Assembly (NCBI GenBank): GCA_016218665.1
Contig: JACRDI010000010.1
Span: 37,000 to 100,999 of the forward strand
Source of the DNA: Desulfovibrio sp.
Lineage (GTDB): Bacteria > Desulfobacterota > Desulfovibrionia > Desulfovibrionales > Desulfovibrionaceae
Length of the DNA: 64,000 nt
Direction: 5' to 3'
The translations under genes were made by a program, and so were the position numbers. Numbering within the stretch: position 1 is the stretch's first letter; each line of letters opens with the position of its first letter. Shown in pieces: positions 46,011-55,194 of this stretch. The notes under the pieces are model-generated. The model was given only the letters and a program-made list of their open reading frames with translations, ran no database searches and was not told the origin of the DNA.

Positions 46011-46538
46011 ATGCGGTTGATTGAGGGGATTGCGGCACGCTCGGAGGAGCTGGCCCAGAAGTGGGCCGACCTCATCCTGGGCACCTATCCGGCCGAGACC
46101 CAGGCGGTTTGGCGGAACAACCGCGACCAGTTCGCCAACCCCGTGGGCTACAACATCCGCAAGGCCACCGGCGAACTCATCCCCCTGCTCATAGAGTGGA
46201 CCGACGCCGAGGCCGTGGCCAAAAGCCTGGACCAGCTCGTCAAAATCCGCGCCGTGCAGGACTTTTCCCCCGGCCAGGCCCTTTCCTTCGTCTTTCTCTT
46301 CAAAAAGATTCTGCGCGAGGCGTTCGCCAAGGAGCTTGCCGCCCAGGGTGAGCTGGAGGAACTTTTGCGCTTCGAGACCAGGGTGGACAACCTGGCCACC
46401 ATGGCCTTTGACCTCTACGTGGCCGCGCGCGACCAGGTCGCCCGCATGCGCGTGGAGGAGGTCAAGCGCGCGCACGCCAACATCGTGCGGCGCGCCAACC
46501 TCATGAAATCGGACGTCGCGGCCCACAAGGCCGATTAG
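46011..46538 (+). CDS. RsbRD N-terminal domain-like protein preceding dsrM
   Basis: MRLIEGIAARSEELAQKWADLILGTYPAETQAVWRNNRDQFANPVGYNIR…; start 46011; colinear with dsrM. Confidence 0.65.
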   Translation: MRLIEGIAARSEELAQKWADLILGTYPAETQAVWRNNRDQFANPVGYNIRKATGELIPLLIEWTDAEAVAKSLDQLVKIRAVQDFSPGQALSFVFLFKKILREAFAKELAAQGELEELLRFETRVDNLATMAFDLYVAARDQVARMRVEEVKRAHANIVRRANLMKSDVAAHKAD

Positions 46539-46605
46539 TTTTTACGGCAGGACGCCTCCGGCGCATGCCCCGGAGTCGGCCAAACAACAAGCGAGGTGAC
46601 GGCAG

Positions 46606-47628
46606 ATGAAAGCGATCTTTTCACTCATTCTGGTCCTGGCCCTGGTGGTGATCGCCACGGTTGGGGCGGGCGCGGCAAAGATGCAAACCATCTTCGCGTA
46701 CTGCATCCCCGGGACGGCGTTCATCATCTTCCTGGTCGGGTTCGCGTGCAAGATCATCTCCTGGGCCAAACGGCCGGTGCCCTTCCGCATCCCCACCACG
46801 GGCGGCCAGCAGATGACCCTTGACTGGATCCCCCAGAACAAGTGGGACAACCCCACCACCGGCCCCCAGACCGTCATCCGCATGGTCCTTGAGGTGCTGA
46901 CCTTCCGCTCGCTGTTCCGCAACACCAAGGTGGTGCTGAAGCACGACGACGGCAAGAATCCCATCGTGGGCTATGTTTCCGCCAAGTGGCTGTGGCTCTT
47001 CGCCATCATGTTCCACTACGGCTTCCTGATCGTCATCATCCGCCACATGCGCCTGTTCATGCAGCCCGTGCCCGCGCCCATCGCCTTCCTGGACTGGAGC
47101 GACAGCATCCTGCAGATCCTGACCCCGAGCATCTACATCTCCGACCTGCTCATCCTGGGCGGCCTGACCATGCTGCTGGCCCGGCGCTTCGTGGACGCCA
47201 AGGTGCGCTTCATCTCGCTCATGAACGACTACTTCCCGCTGTTCCTCATTCTGGGCATCGCGCTCTCCGGCGTGTACATGCGCTACATCGCCAAGGTGGA
47301 CATCATGTCCATCAAGGACGTGGTCATGGGCCTGGTGACCTTCAACTTCAAGGTCCCCGCCGGCGTTGATCCGAGCTTCTTCGTCCATGTCTTCCTGGTG
47401 AGCACGCTGCTCGCCTACTTCCCCTTCTCGAAGCTGATGCACATGGGCGGCGTGTTCCTGTCCCCCACGCGCAACATGCCCAACGATACCCGCATCAACC
47501 ATTACGAGAACCCCTGGAACGACCCGAACGTGAAGCCGCACAGCTACGAGGCCTACGAGGACGACTTCCGCGAGCCCATGTTCGAGGCCGGCCTGCCCCT
47601 GGAGAAGAACCCGGAGGAGGCCGCGTAG
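46606..47628 (+). CDS. dsrM: DsrMKJOP complex subunit DsrM (heme b membrane protein)
   Basis: Polytopic membrane protein (…HYGFLIVIIRHMRLFMQPVPAPIAFLDW…) first in the dsrMKJOP order. Confidence 0.93.
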   Translation: MKAIFSLILVLALVVIATVGAGAAKMQTIFAYCIPGTAFIIFLVGFACKIISWAKRPVPFRIPTTGGQQMTLDWIPQNKWDNPTTGPQTVIRMVLEVLTFRSLFRNTKVVLKHDDGKNPIVGYVSAKWLWLFAIMFHYGFLIVIIRHMRLFMQPVPAPIAFLDWSDSILQILTPSIYISDLLILGGLTMLLARRFVDAKVRFISLMNDYFPLFLILGIALSGVYMRYIAKVDIMSIKDVVMGLVTFNFKVPAGVDPSFFVHVFLVSTLLAYFPFSKLMHMGGVFLSPTRNMPNDTRINHYENPWNDPNVKPHSYEAYEDDFREPMFEAGLPLEKNPEEAA

Positions 47629-47683
47629 CGGCTCACCAGCCCCCCGGACCGAGAGCAACAAACTTTTTCCGCGAGGAGAAGAC

Positions 47684-49318
47684 ATGGCGAAAATCATCAA
47701 ACCCGATGAGATGCTCAAGAGTATCAACTACACTCCGCCAGCCACCGACTGGATGGATATCCCCAACGACCTCTCCCCCGGACGCTGGGCCTACCCCGCC
47801 AAGCAGGAGAAGGTCGAGTACCTGATGCACGAGCTGCCGGGCGTGTTCGGCAATCCGCGCCAGTGGAGCCCGGAAGACGCCGACTGGAAGCTGCCTTCCA
47901 ACTGGAAGGAGATCGTGGTCAACGGCTTCCGCGAGCGGCTGGACAAGTACCGCTCCCTCAAGCTGTTCATGGACATCTGCGTGCGCTGCGGCGCCTGCGC
48001 CGACAAGTGCCACTACTTCATCGGGTCCGGCGACCCGAAGAACATGCCGGTGCTCCGCGCGGAGCTCATGCGCTCCATCTACCGCGGCGAGTTCACCCTG
48101 GCCGGCAAGATCCTGGGCAAGCTCACCGGCGCGCGGGTGTTGGAAGAGGACGTGCTGAAGGAGTGGTTCCTCTACTTCTACCAGTGCACCGAGTGCCGCC
48201 GCTGCTCGCTCTTCTGCCCCTACGGCATCGACACCGCCGAAGTGACCATGATGGCCCGCGAGCTGCTGCACCTGGTGGGCGTCAACATCAACTGGATCCT
48301 GGAGCCGGTTTCCAACTGCAACCGCACCGGCAACCACTTGGGCATCCAGCCGCACGCCTTCAAGGACATCGTCGAGTTCATGGTCGACGACATCGAGACC
48401 ATCACCGGCAAGCGCCTGAACGTTCCCCTGAACGAGAAGGGCCACGAGGTGCTGTTCATCACCCCCTCGGGCGACGTGTTCGCCGATCCGGGCATCTACA
48501 CCTTCATGGGCTACCTGATCCTCTTCGACGCCATCGGGCTGGACTACACCCTGTCCACCTACGCTTCCGAGGGCGGCAACTTCGGCCTGTTCACCAACGC
48601 CGACATGATGAAGATGATCAACGGCAAGATGTACTCCGAGGCCAACCGCCTGGGCGCCAAATGGATTCTTGGCGGCGAGTGCGGCCACATGTGGCGCGTG
48701 GTGAACCAGTACATGGACACCATGAACGGCAACCTGCAGGGCCCGCAGATGCGCACCCCGGTGAACCCCATCACCGGCACGGTGTTCCACAACGCCAAGC
48801 AGACCAAGATGGTGCACATCGCCGAGTTCACCGCCGACCTCATCAAGCACGGCAAGCTGAACCTCGACAAGAGCCGCAACTCCGACATCATCGCCACCTA
48901 CCACGACTCCTGCAACCCCGCCCGCGCCATGGGCATGTTCGAGGAGCCGCGCTACGTGCTGAAAAACGTCGTGGACCAGTTCTACGACATGCCGGAGAAC
49001 ACCATCCGCGAGCAGACCTTCTGCTGCGCCGGCGGCTCGGGCCTCAACACCGACGAGATCATGGAGATCCGCATGCGCGGCGGCCTGCCGCGCGGCAACG
49101 CCCTGCGCTACGTGCAGGAAAAGCACGGCGTGAACACCATGAGCTGCGTGTGCGCCATCGACCGCGCCACCCTGATTCCCCTGGCCGACTACTGGGCCCC
49201 GGGCGTCAAGATCACCGGCCTGCACGAGCTGGTGGGCAACGCGCTGATCCTGGACGGCGAGGAAGAGCGCACCATGAACCTTCGCCAGGAGCCCCTGCCC
49301 GGCATGGAGGAGGAATAA
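47684..49318 (+). CDS. dsrK: DsrMKJOP complex subunit DsrK (HdrD-like Fe-S protein)
   Basis: CVRCGACADKCHYFIGSGDPKNMP; CTECRRCSLFCPYGIDTAEVTMMARELLH; CCG-type QTFCCAGGSGLNTDEIME. Confidence 0.95.
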   Translation: MAKIIKPDEMLKSINYTPPATDWMDIPNDLSPGRWAYPAKQEKVEYLMHELPGVFGNPRQWSPEDADWKLPSNWKEIVVNGFRERLDKYRSLKLFMDICVRCGACADKCHYFIGSGDPKNMPVLRAELMRSIYRGEFTLAGKILGKLTGARVLEEDVLKEWFLYFYQCTECRRCSLFCPYGIDTAEVTMMARELLHLVGVNINWILEPVSNCNRTGNHLGIQPHAFKDIVEFMVDDIETITGKRLNVPLNEKGHEVLFITPSGDVFADPGIYTFMGYLILFDAIGLDYTLSTYASEGGNFGLFTNADMMKMINGKMYSEANRLGAKWILGGECGHMWRVVNQYMDTMNGNLQGPQMRTPVNPITGTVFHNAKQTKMVHIAEFTADLIKHGKLNLDKSRNSDIIATYHDSCNPARAMGMFEEPRYVLKNVVDQFYDMPENTIREQTFCCAGGSGLNTDEIMEIRMRGGLPRGNALRYVQEKHGVNTMSCVCAIDRATLIPLADYWAPGVKITGLHELVGNALILDGEEERTMNLRQEPLPGMEEE

Positions 49319-49319
49319 G

Positions 49320-49709
49320 ATGAAACTGTACAACGGCGGTAAAATCATCACCGGACTGGTGATCTTCCTGGGCGTGTTCCTCGCCCCCTTCGCCTACAAC
49401 GCGGGCAAGGCGGCGTATACCCAGCCCAAGCTCAAGATGCCCGAGAACGAGAAGGAATGCATCGAGAGCAAGGAGTTCATGCGCACCAAGCACATGCAGC
49501 TCCTGAACGACTGGCGCGACTGGGCCCTGCGCGACGGCAAGCGCGTGTACGTGAACAGCAAGGGCAAAGAGTTCGAGATGAGCCTGCAGAAGACCTGCAT
49601 GAAGTGCCATACCAACAAGGCGGAGTTCTGCGACAAGTGCCACAACGACGCAGCCGTTTCCCCCTACTGTTGGGATTGCCACATCCAGCCGGAGGGGTTG
49701 AAGAAATGA
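49320..49709 (+). CDS. dsrJ: DsrMKJOP complex subunit DsrJ (multiheme cytochrome c)
   Basis: Three CxxCH: CMKCHTNKAEFCDKCHNDAAVSPYCWDCH; between dsrK and dsrO. Confidence 0.95.
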   Translation: MKLYNGGKIITGLVIFLGVFLAPFAYNAGKAAYTQPKLKMPENEKECIESKEFMRTKHMQLLNDWRDWALRDGKRVYVNSKGKEFEMSLQKTCMKCHTNKAEFCDKCHNDAAVSPYCWDCHIQPEGLKK

Positions 49710-50479
49710 ACCACACCAGAAGAAACTTCCTGAAGTTCATGGGCGTGGCCGCCGCGGGGCTCTGCGCGGCCTCCGCCGGCAGCGCGCTCGCCGTCTCCGG
49801 CGCGGGCTCCAGCATCAAGGAACCGGCCAACGCCGCCAACGCCAAGCGCTGGGGCATGATCATCGACACCCAGAAGTGCGGCACCAAGGAGGCCATCGAG
49901 GCTCTGTCCAAGGCCTGCCACAGCGTGCACAACGTGCCCGACATTCCGGGCAACCAGAACGTGAAGTGGATCTGGGCCGCCAAGTTCTCGGAGGCCTTCG
50001 ACCAGCACAACAACTACATGGACGAGGCCCACGAGACGTGCCAGTACGTGCTGCTGTGCAACCACTGCACCAATCCGCCCTGCGTGCGCGTGTGCCCCAC
50101 CAAGGCCACCTACAAGCGTGCGGACGGCATCGTGGCCATGGACTACCACCGCTGCATCGGCTGCCGCTACTGCATGGCGGGCTGCCCCTACGGCGCGCGC
50201 AGCTTCAACTTCATGGATCCGCGCAAGTACCTGGATCCGTCCAAGTTGAACAAGGAGTTCCCCACCCGCATGCGCGGCGTGGTGGAGAAGTGCAACTTCT
50301 GCGTTGAGCGTTTGGCCCACGGCAAGCAGCCTGCCTGTGTCGAGGCTTCGAACGGGGGCTTGGTCTTCGGCGACCTCGGCGACGCCAACTCCGAGATCCG
50401 CAAGCTGCTGCGCGAGCACTACACCATCCGGCGCAAGCCTTCGCACGGCACCGAACCGGGCGTTTACTACATCATCTAG
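49706..50479 (+). CDS. dsrO: DsrMKJOP complex subunit DsrO (periplasmic ferredoxin, Tat signal)
   Basis: MNHTRRNFLKFMGVAAAG Tat signal; CNHCTNPPCVRVCPTKATYKRADGIVAMDYHRCIGCRYCMAGCPYGAR; ATG at 49706. Confidence 0.95.
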   Translation: MNHTRRNFLKFMGVAAAGLCAASAGSALAVSGAGSSIKEPANAANAKRWGMIIDTQKCGTKEAIEALSKACHSVHNVPDIPGNQNVKWIWAAKFSEAFDQHNNYMDEAHETCQYVLLCNHCTNPPCVRVCPTKATYKRADGIVAMDYHRCIGCRYCMAGCPYGARSFNFMDPRKYLDPSKLNKEFPTRMRGVVEKCNFCVERLAHGKQPACVEASNGGLVFGDLGDANSEIRKLLREHYTIRRKPSHGTEPGVYYII

Positions 50480-50488
50480 GGGGCGGAC

Positions 50489-51679
50489 ATGCTCGAGAAA
50501 GCACTGAAAGGTAGTCCCAAGTACTACATGTGGGTCGGGTACCTCCTCCTGCTCATCGGCGGAACCTCCGGCGCTTACGTCAACCAGCTCATGGAAGGCC
50601 TGACCATCACCGGCATGAGCCGCGACGTGTCCTGGGGCTTCTACATTGCCCAATTCACGTACCTGGTCGGTCTGGCCGCCTCCGGCGTCATGATCGTGCT
50701 GCCGTACTACTTCCACCACTACAAGAAATTCAAGGACCTCGTCATCTTCGGCGAGTTCATGGCCATCGCGGCCGTGGTCATGTGCCTGGGCTTCATCGTG
50801 GTCGACATCGGCCAGCCCCAGCGCATGCTGAACGTGCTCATCTTCTCCACGCCCAACTCCGTGCTCTTCTGGGACATGGTGGTCTTGAACGGCTACCTGA
50901 TCCTGAACGTGCTGGTGGGCTGGACCTGCCTTGAGTGCGACCGCCAGCGCCTGCCCCACCCCAAGTGGACCAAGGTGCTCGCGTACACCTCCATCGTCTG
51001 GGCCTTCTCCATCCACACCGTCACCGCGTTCCTGTACCAGGGCCTGCCCGGCCGCCACTACTGGCTCACCGCCATCCTGGCCGCCCGCTTCCTGGCCAGC
51101 GCGTTCTGCTCCGGCCCGGCCATCCTGCTCCTGGTCATCCTGCTGACGGAGAAAGTGACCACCTTCAAGGCCGGCGCCGAGGCCATCGCCACCCTGGCGA
51201 AGATCATCACCTACGCCATGTGCGTGAACGTGTTCTTCTTCGCGCTGGAAGTGTTCACGGCCTTCTACTCCAACCAGCCCGGCCACATGCACTCCATCGT
51301 GTACCTCTTCAAGGGCCTTGAGGGCCACAGCGAACTGGTGCCCTTCATGTGGACCGCCGCCTTCCTGGGCCTGGGCTCCCTGGCGCTGCTCATTCCGCCC
51401 AAGCTGCGCGACAACCTGAAGCTCCTGCCCTGGTCCCTGGCCATCCTGGTCATCGCCACCTGGATCGACAAGGGCTTGGGCCTCTTGATCGGCGGCTTCA
51501 ACCCGACCCCGTTCGAGACCATCACCCCCTACTGGCCCACCGGCAAGGAACTGCTGGTCTCCCTCATGATCTACGGCACCGGCGCCCTGGTGGTGACCAT
51601 CCTGTTCAAGGTGGCCACCGAGGTGAAGCAGGAGATCGGCGCGAGCCAGAAGCCCGCCGCCGAACTCGCCGCAGAGTAG
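50489..51679 (+). CDS. dsrP: DsrMKJOP complex subunit DsrP (NrfD-like membrane protein)
   Basis: NrfD family polytopic protein (YMWVGYLLLLIGGTSGAYVNQLMEGL…), last gene in the operon. Confidence 0.95.
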   Translation: MLEKALKGSPKYYMWVGYLLLLIGGTSGAYVNQLMEGLTITGMSRDVSWGFYIAQFTYLVGLAASGVMIVLPYYFHHYKKFKDLVIFGEFMAIAAVVMCLGFIVVDIGQPQRMLNVLIFSTPNSVLFWDMVVLNGYLILNVLVGWTCLECDRQRLPHPKWTKVLAYTSIVWAFSIHTVTAFLYQGLPGRHYWLTAILAARFLASAFCSGPAILLLVILLTEKVTTFKAGAEAIATLAKIITYAMCVNVFFFALEVFTAFYSNQPGHMHSIVYLFKGLEGHSELVPFMWTAAFLGLGSLALLIPPKLRDNLKLLPWSLAILVIATWIDKGLGLLIGGFNPTPFETITPYWPTGKELLVSLMIYGTGALVVTILFKVATEVKQEIGASQKPAAELAAE

Positions 51680-51704
51680 CGTCCAGCGTCCCACGCATCC
51701 GCCA

Positions 51705-51736
51705 AGGCGCCCCCGTTCGCGGGGGCGCCTTTTTTT
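51705..51736 (+). terminator. Rho-independent terminator of the dsr operon
   Basis: AGGCGCCCCCG-TTCG-CGGGGGCGCCT followed by a T tract, 26 bp after the dsrP stop. Confidence 0.95.
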
Positions 51737-51897
51737 GCGCCGCAGACGGCGGGAGTTGCTGCGTGCCTGGCGAAAAGTATCAATGTCTTTGATTTGTCAA
51801 ATAGGTTGCGTCACTTTTTAAAGAGGTGTAACGCTGTGCCACTTCGCGCTTTTCCTGCGCGTCAACCAGCATCATCCAAACCACAGGGGGTGGGGGA

Positions 51898-52980
51898 GTG
51901 GCTAACGTTTTCGCCGGGCGCTCCGGCATCATGGCGGCGGGGGGAGCCATCGGGCTTGCGGCGGCGCTGCTGCAGTTCGCCGGCAATCCGGCCAACATGG
52001 GCATCTGCGTGGCCTGCTTCGTGCGCGACATCGCGGGCAGCCTGGGCCTGCACCAGGCCGGGGTGGTGCAGTACCTGCGGCCGGAAATACCCGCCTTCGT
52101 GCTGGGCTCCTTCCTGGCCGCGCTCATGACGGGCGAGTTCCGCGCCCGCGCGGGCTCGGCCCCGGCCACGCGCTTCTTTCTGGGCATGTGCGCCATGGCC
52201 GGAGCCCTGGTGTTCCTGGGCTGCCCCTGGCGCGCGCTGCTGCGTTTGGCCGGCGGCGACGGCAACGCCATCCTGGGCATCCTGGGGCTGGCCACGGGCG
52301 TGTTCGCGGGCACGCGCTTCTTCAAGGCCGGGTTCTCCCTGGGCCGGTCCCAACCGCAGCCCTGGTCTGCGGGCGGCATGATCGCCCTGGCGGCCGTTGC
52401 GCTGCTCGCGGCGCGCATCTTCCTCCAGCCCGACCCCGAGGCCGGGTATCTCGGCTGGCTGTGGGCCTCGGCCAAGGGGCCGGGCGCGGCCAGGGCTCCG
52501 CTGCTGATCTCCCTGGCCGGCGGCCTGCTCATCGGCATACTGGCCCAGCGCAGCCGCTTCTGCACCATGGGCGCCCTGCGCGACCTGTTCCTGTTCCGCC
52601 AGATCCACCTGTTCTCCGGCGTGCTGGCCTTCGTGGCCGTGGCCTTCGTGGCCAACCTCGCGCTGGGGCAGTTCAAGCCCGGCTTCGAGGGCCAGCCCAT
52701 CGCCCACACCGGCGGGCTCTGGAACTTCCTGGGCATGGCCGTGGCCGGCCTGGCCTTCGCCCTGGCCGGGGGCTGCCCCGGCCGCCAGCTCATCCTGGCG
52801 GGCGAGGGCGACGGCGACTCGGCGATCTTCGTGCTGGGCATGCTGGTGGCCGCCGGCCTGGCCCACAACTTCGGCTGGGCCAGCTCCCCGGCGGGCCTGG
52901 GCCCCAACGGCATGGCCGCCACCTTCGCGGCCCTGGGCTTCTGCCTGCTGGTGGGCGTCATGAACCTCAAAAAGGCCTAG
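51898..52980 (+). CDS. YedE/YeeE-type (DUF395) transporter, possibly selenium/sulfur related
   Basis: NPANMGICVACFVRDIAGSLGLHQAG; AQRSRFCTMGALRDLFLFRQ; GGCPGRQLILAGEGDGDSA; GTG start chosen. Confidence 0.8.
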   Translation: MANVFAGRSGIMAAGGAIGLAAALLQFAGNPANMGICVACFVRDIAGSLGLHQAGVVQYLRPEIPAFVLGSFLAALMTGEFRARAGSAPATRFFLGMCAMAGALVFLGCPWRALLRLAGGDGNAILGILGLATGVFAGTRFFKAGFSLGRSQPQPWSAGGMIALAAVALLAARIFLQPDPEAGYLGWLWASAKGPGAARAPLLISLAGGLLIGILAQRSRFCTMGALRDLFLFRQIHLFSGVLAFVAVAFVANLALGQFKPGFEGQPIAHTGGLWNFLGMAVAGLAFALAGGCPGRQLILAGEGDGDSAIFVLGMLVAAGLAHNFGWASSPAGLGPNGMAATFAALGFCLLVGVMNLKKA

Positions 52981-52991
52981 GGGGAAACGCC

Positions 52992-53213
52992 ATGGCTGCT
53001 CCGAAAATCGTGGACGCGCGCGGGCTCTCCTGCCCGCAGCCCGTGCTCATCGCTTCCGACGAGATGGACGCCCTGGGCTCCGGGCGCATGGAGGTGCTCA
53101 CCGACTGCGGCGCAAGCCCGGAGAACATCGGCCGGGCCGCCAAGGCCAAGGGCTGGAAGCTGGTCTCCAGCGCCGAAGAAAACGGAACCGTGCGTCTGGT
53201 GCTGGAAAAGTAG
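52992..53213 (+). CDS. TusA/SirA-like sulfurtransferase-fold protein
   Basis: IVDARGLSCPQPVLIASDEMDALGSGRMEVLTDCGASPENIGRAAKAKGWK. Confidence 0.9.
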   Translation: MAAPKIVDARGLSCPQPVLIASDEMDALGSGRMEVLTDCGASPENIGRAAKAKGWKLVSSAEENGTVRLVLEK

Positions 53214-53794
53214 TGAAGCTTCCCTTCGGCCTCGGCGCAAAGAAGGCCGCCGCTGCGAAGCCCAAAGGCCATGACGCCTCCCACGCGCGGGGCGTCATGG
53301 CCTTCGCCCACACGGCGGAGGTCATCCGGGCCGAGGCGGCGCTCAAGGCCGCGGGCTTCCCGGTGCGGGTCATGGGCCCCCCGCCGGACATGCGCACCGG
53401 CTGCGACATGGTGGTGGAGTTCGAGCTCATGCGCGAGCCCTCCGCCCGCCGCGTGCTGGCGGAGGCCCGCCTTGCGCCCCTGGCCGTGGCCCCGGTGCGC
53501 GCGGGCATGCTGGAGCCGGTGTCGCTCTTTCAGAGCGTGGACTTCGGCCAGTGGCTCATGGTGCGCGCGGCCAACATGAAGGTCACGGTGGACAAGGAGA
53601 CCCGCGTCATCGTCAACGTGTCCGGGGGGGGCTGCCCGGACGTGCCCGCCCTGGCGGAGCTGATGGTGGGCCGCACCCTGGAGGACGCGCCCGCGCCCCT
53701 GGAGCGCGGCCAGACCCTGTGCTCCTACGCCCTGGAGCTGGCCTTTCGCGAGGCCCAGCGCCTGCTGCCGCTTGATGCGGGGAGCGCCTCATGA
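53213..53794 (+). CDS. DUF3343-containing protein with additional C-terminal domain
   Basis: GVMAFAHTAEVIRAEAALKAAGFPVRVMGPPPDMRTGCDMVVEFEL; C-term VIVNVSGGGCPDVPALAELMVGRTL; GTG start overlaps TusA stop. Confidence 0.65.
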   Translation: MKLPFGLGAKKAAAAKPKGHDASHARGVMAFAHTAEVIRAEAALKAAGFPVRVMGPPPDMRTGCDMVVEFELMREPSARRVLAEARLAPLAVAPVRAGMLEPVSLFQSVDFGQWLMVRAANMKVTVDKETRVIVNVSGGGCPDVPALAELMVGRTLEDAPAPLERGQTLCSYALELAFREAQRLLPLDAGSAS

Positions 53795-54678
53795 ACGAGC
53801 CCTGTCTCCCCCCTTGGCTCATCGTCGGCACCGTGCCGGACGACGGCTTCGGCCTGGTTCAGGGGGAGTGCCGGTGGGACGCCTTCGGCTTGGCCGTTGC
53901 CGGCGTCCACGTGCCCGTGCGGCGCGGCACCCCGGCCCTTGTCGCCGCGGCCTGCGCGGCCTGCGCTGCCCTGGGCATCCCCGCGCCCCAGGCCCTGCTT
54001 GCGGGCGACGCCGGGCGCGGCGCGGGCAGCGCCAGGGCCTACGCCTGGCTCAGGGAAAAGCTCGCCGAACTGCGCCCCGGCGGCCTGACCTTCCACTATC
54101 TTTTTCCGGACCTGGCCGGGCACGACATGGCGCTCTTCGCCGCGCAGGACCTGCCGAGGCGGCCCCTGCTCGTGGCGGACGCGGGCTTCATGTACGCGGC
54201 CAAGATGAGCGGCCAGGCCCGTGAGTACGACCTCTTCACCCCGGACGCGGGGGAGCTGGCCTTCCTGGCCGACGAGCTGGCCCCGCACCCCTTCTATACG
54301 CGGGGCTTTCTGCTGGGGCCGGAGGCGGACACGCGGGACCTCATCCGCCGCGCCTGGGAGGGCGGCGGCGCGGCCCGCCACATGCTGGTGAAGGGGAGCT
54401 GCGACTTCGTGGTGCGGGAAGGGGAGATCCTGGCCGAGATTCCCGGCCCGCAGACCCCGGCCATGGAGGCCATCGGCGGCACGGGCGACACGCTGACCGG
54501 CATGGTCACGGCGCTGCTGATGGCCGGGCGCGAAGTGCCCCAGGCCTGCCGCGTGGCGGCGCTGGCAAACCGTCTGCTGGGCATCCTTGCCGGGCCAACG
54601 CCTGCCAGCCCCGTGGCGGCACTCATTCCGCACATAGCCGAGGCCCTGCGGCTGGCCGAGCGCGCCGAGACGGCATAG
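53791..54678 (+). CDS. ribokinase/NnrD-like kinase-fold protein
   Basis: LVADAGFMYAAKMSGQAREYDLFTPDAGELAFLADE…EAIGGTGDTLTGMVTALLMAG; overlaps preceding CDS. Confidence 0.6.
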   Translation: MNEPCLPPWLIVGTVPDDGFGLVQGECRWDAFGLAVAGVHVPVRRGTPALVAAACAACAALGIPAPQALLAGDAGRGAGSARAYAWLREKLAELRPGGLTFHYLFPDLAGHDMALFAAQDLPRRPLLVADAGFMYAAKMSGQAREYDLFTPDAGELAFLADELAPHPFYTRGFLLGPEADTRDLIRRAWEGGGAARHMLVKGSCDFVVREGEILAEIPGPQTPAMEAIGGTGDTLTGMVTALLMAGREVPQACRVAALANRLLGILAGPTPASPVAALIPHIAEALRLAERAETA

Positions 54679-54880
54679 GAAGGCGGGAGCAGAGGGACGA
54701 CGGCGTTGCGGCAAAGGCGGGGCGTTGTGCCTGTTTTGTGCCCCGCAGGCCAGGAGGCTGCGCCCCCTGGACCCGCTGCGTGGGAGTGGAATCCCGGAGC
54801 CACCAGCCGTGGCCGGACGCCGGAGCTGCCTGTGGCCGCTTCGCCAGGGACGCACGCCGCGCCGCCGACGGCTGGGCCTG

Positions 54881-55084
54881 CTACTTTCCGGCCTTCCGGC
54901 GCACGGTGACGCTCTCGCCGCCGATGCCCCAGTTGTCCGTGTCCACCTCGTCGATGACCACCACCGTGGTGGCCGGGTTCTTGCCCAGGGTGTCGCGCAG
55001 CAACTCGGTCACGCCCTTGATGAGCGCGGCCTTCTGCTCCACGGTGGCCCCTTCGCGGGTGATCTTGATGTTCACGTAAGGCAT
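54881..55084 (-). CDS. 4-oxalocrotonate tautomerase family protein
   Basis: MPYVNIKITREGATVEQKAALIKGVTELLRDTLGKNPATTVVVIDEVDTDNWGIGG; Pro at position 2. Confidence 0.87.
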   Translation of the reverse strand: MPYVNIKITREGATVEQKAALIKGVTELLRDTLGKNPATTVVVIDEVDTDNWGIGGESVTVRRKAGK

Positions 55085-55194
55085 GGCGGACTCCTTGAAA
55101 TCGGCCGCGGTGCAGGCCTGTTGCGGTTTTGACAATGATGTTTGAGGAAGGTATATTCCCCGCCTTTCCGAACCTCAACAGCAAAACGGAACCA

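Noticed and set aside
46621-47727. Long minus-strand ORFs opposite dsrM and dsrK
   Set aside because: Mirror frames of strongly supported dsr genes.
51898-54678. Selenocysteine-encoding gene in the YedE cluster
   Set aside because: No in-frame TGA with a convincing downstream SECIS-like hairpin was seen; frames end at normal stops.
54725-55132. Plus-strand ORF antisense to the tautomerase
   Set aside because: Shadow of the tautomerase gene plus a GC-rich repeat-like spacer.
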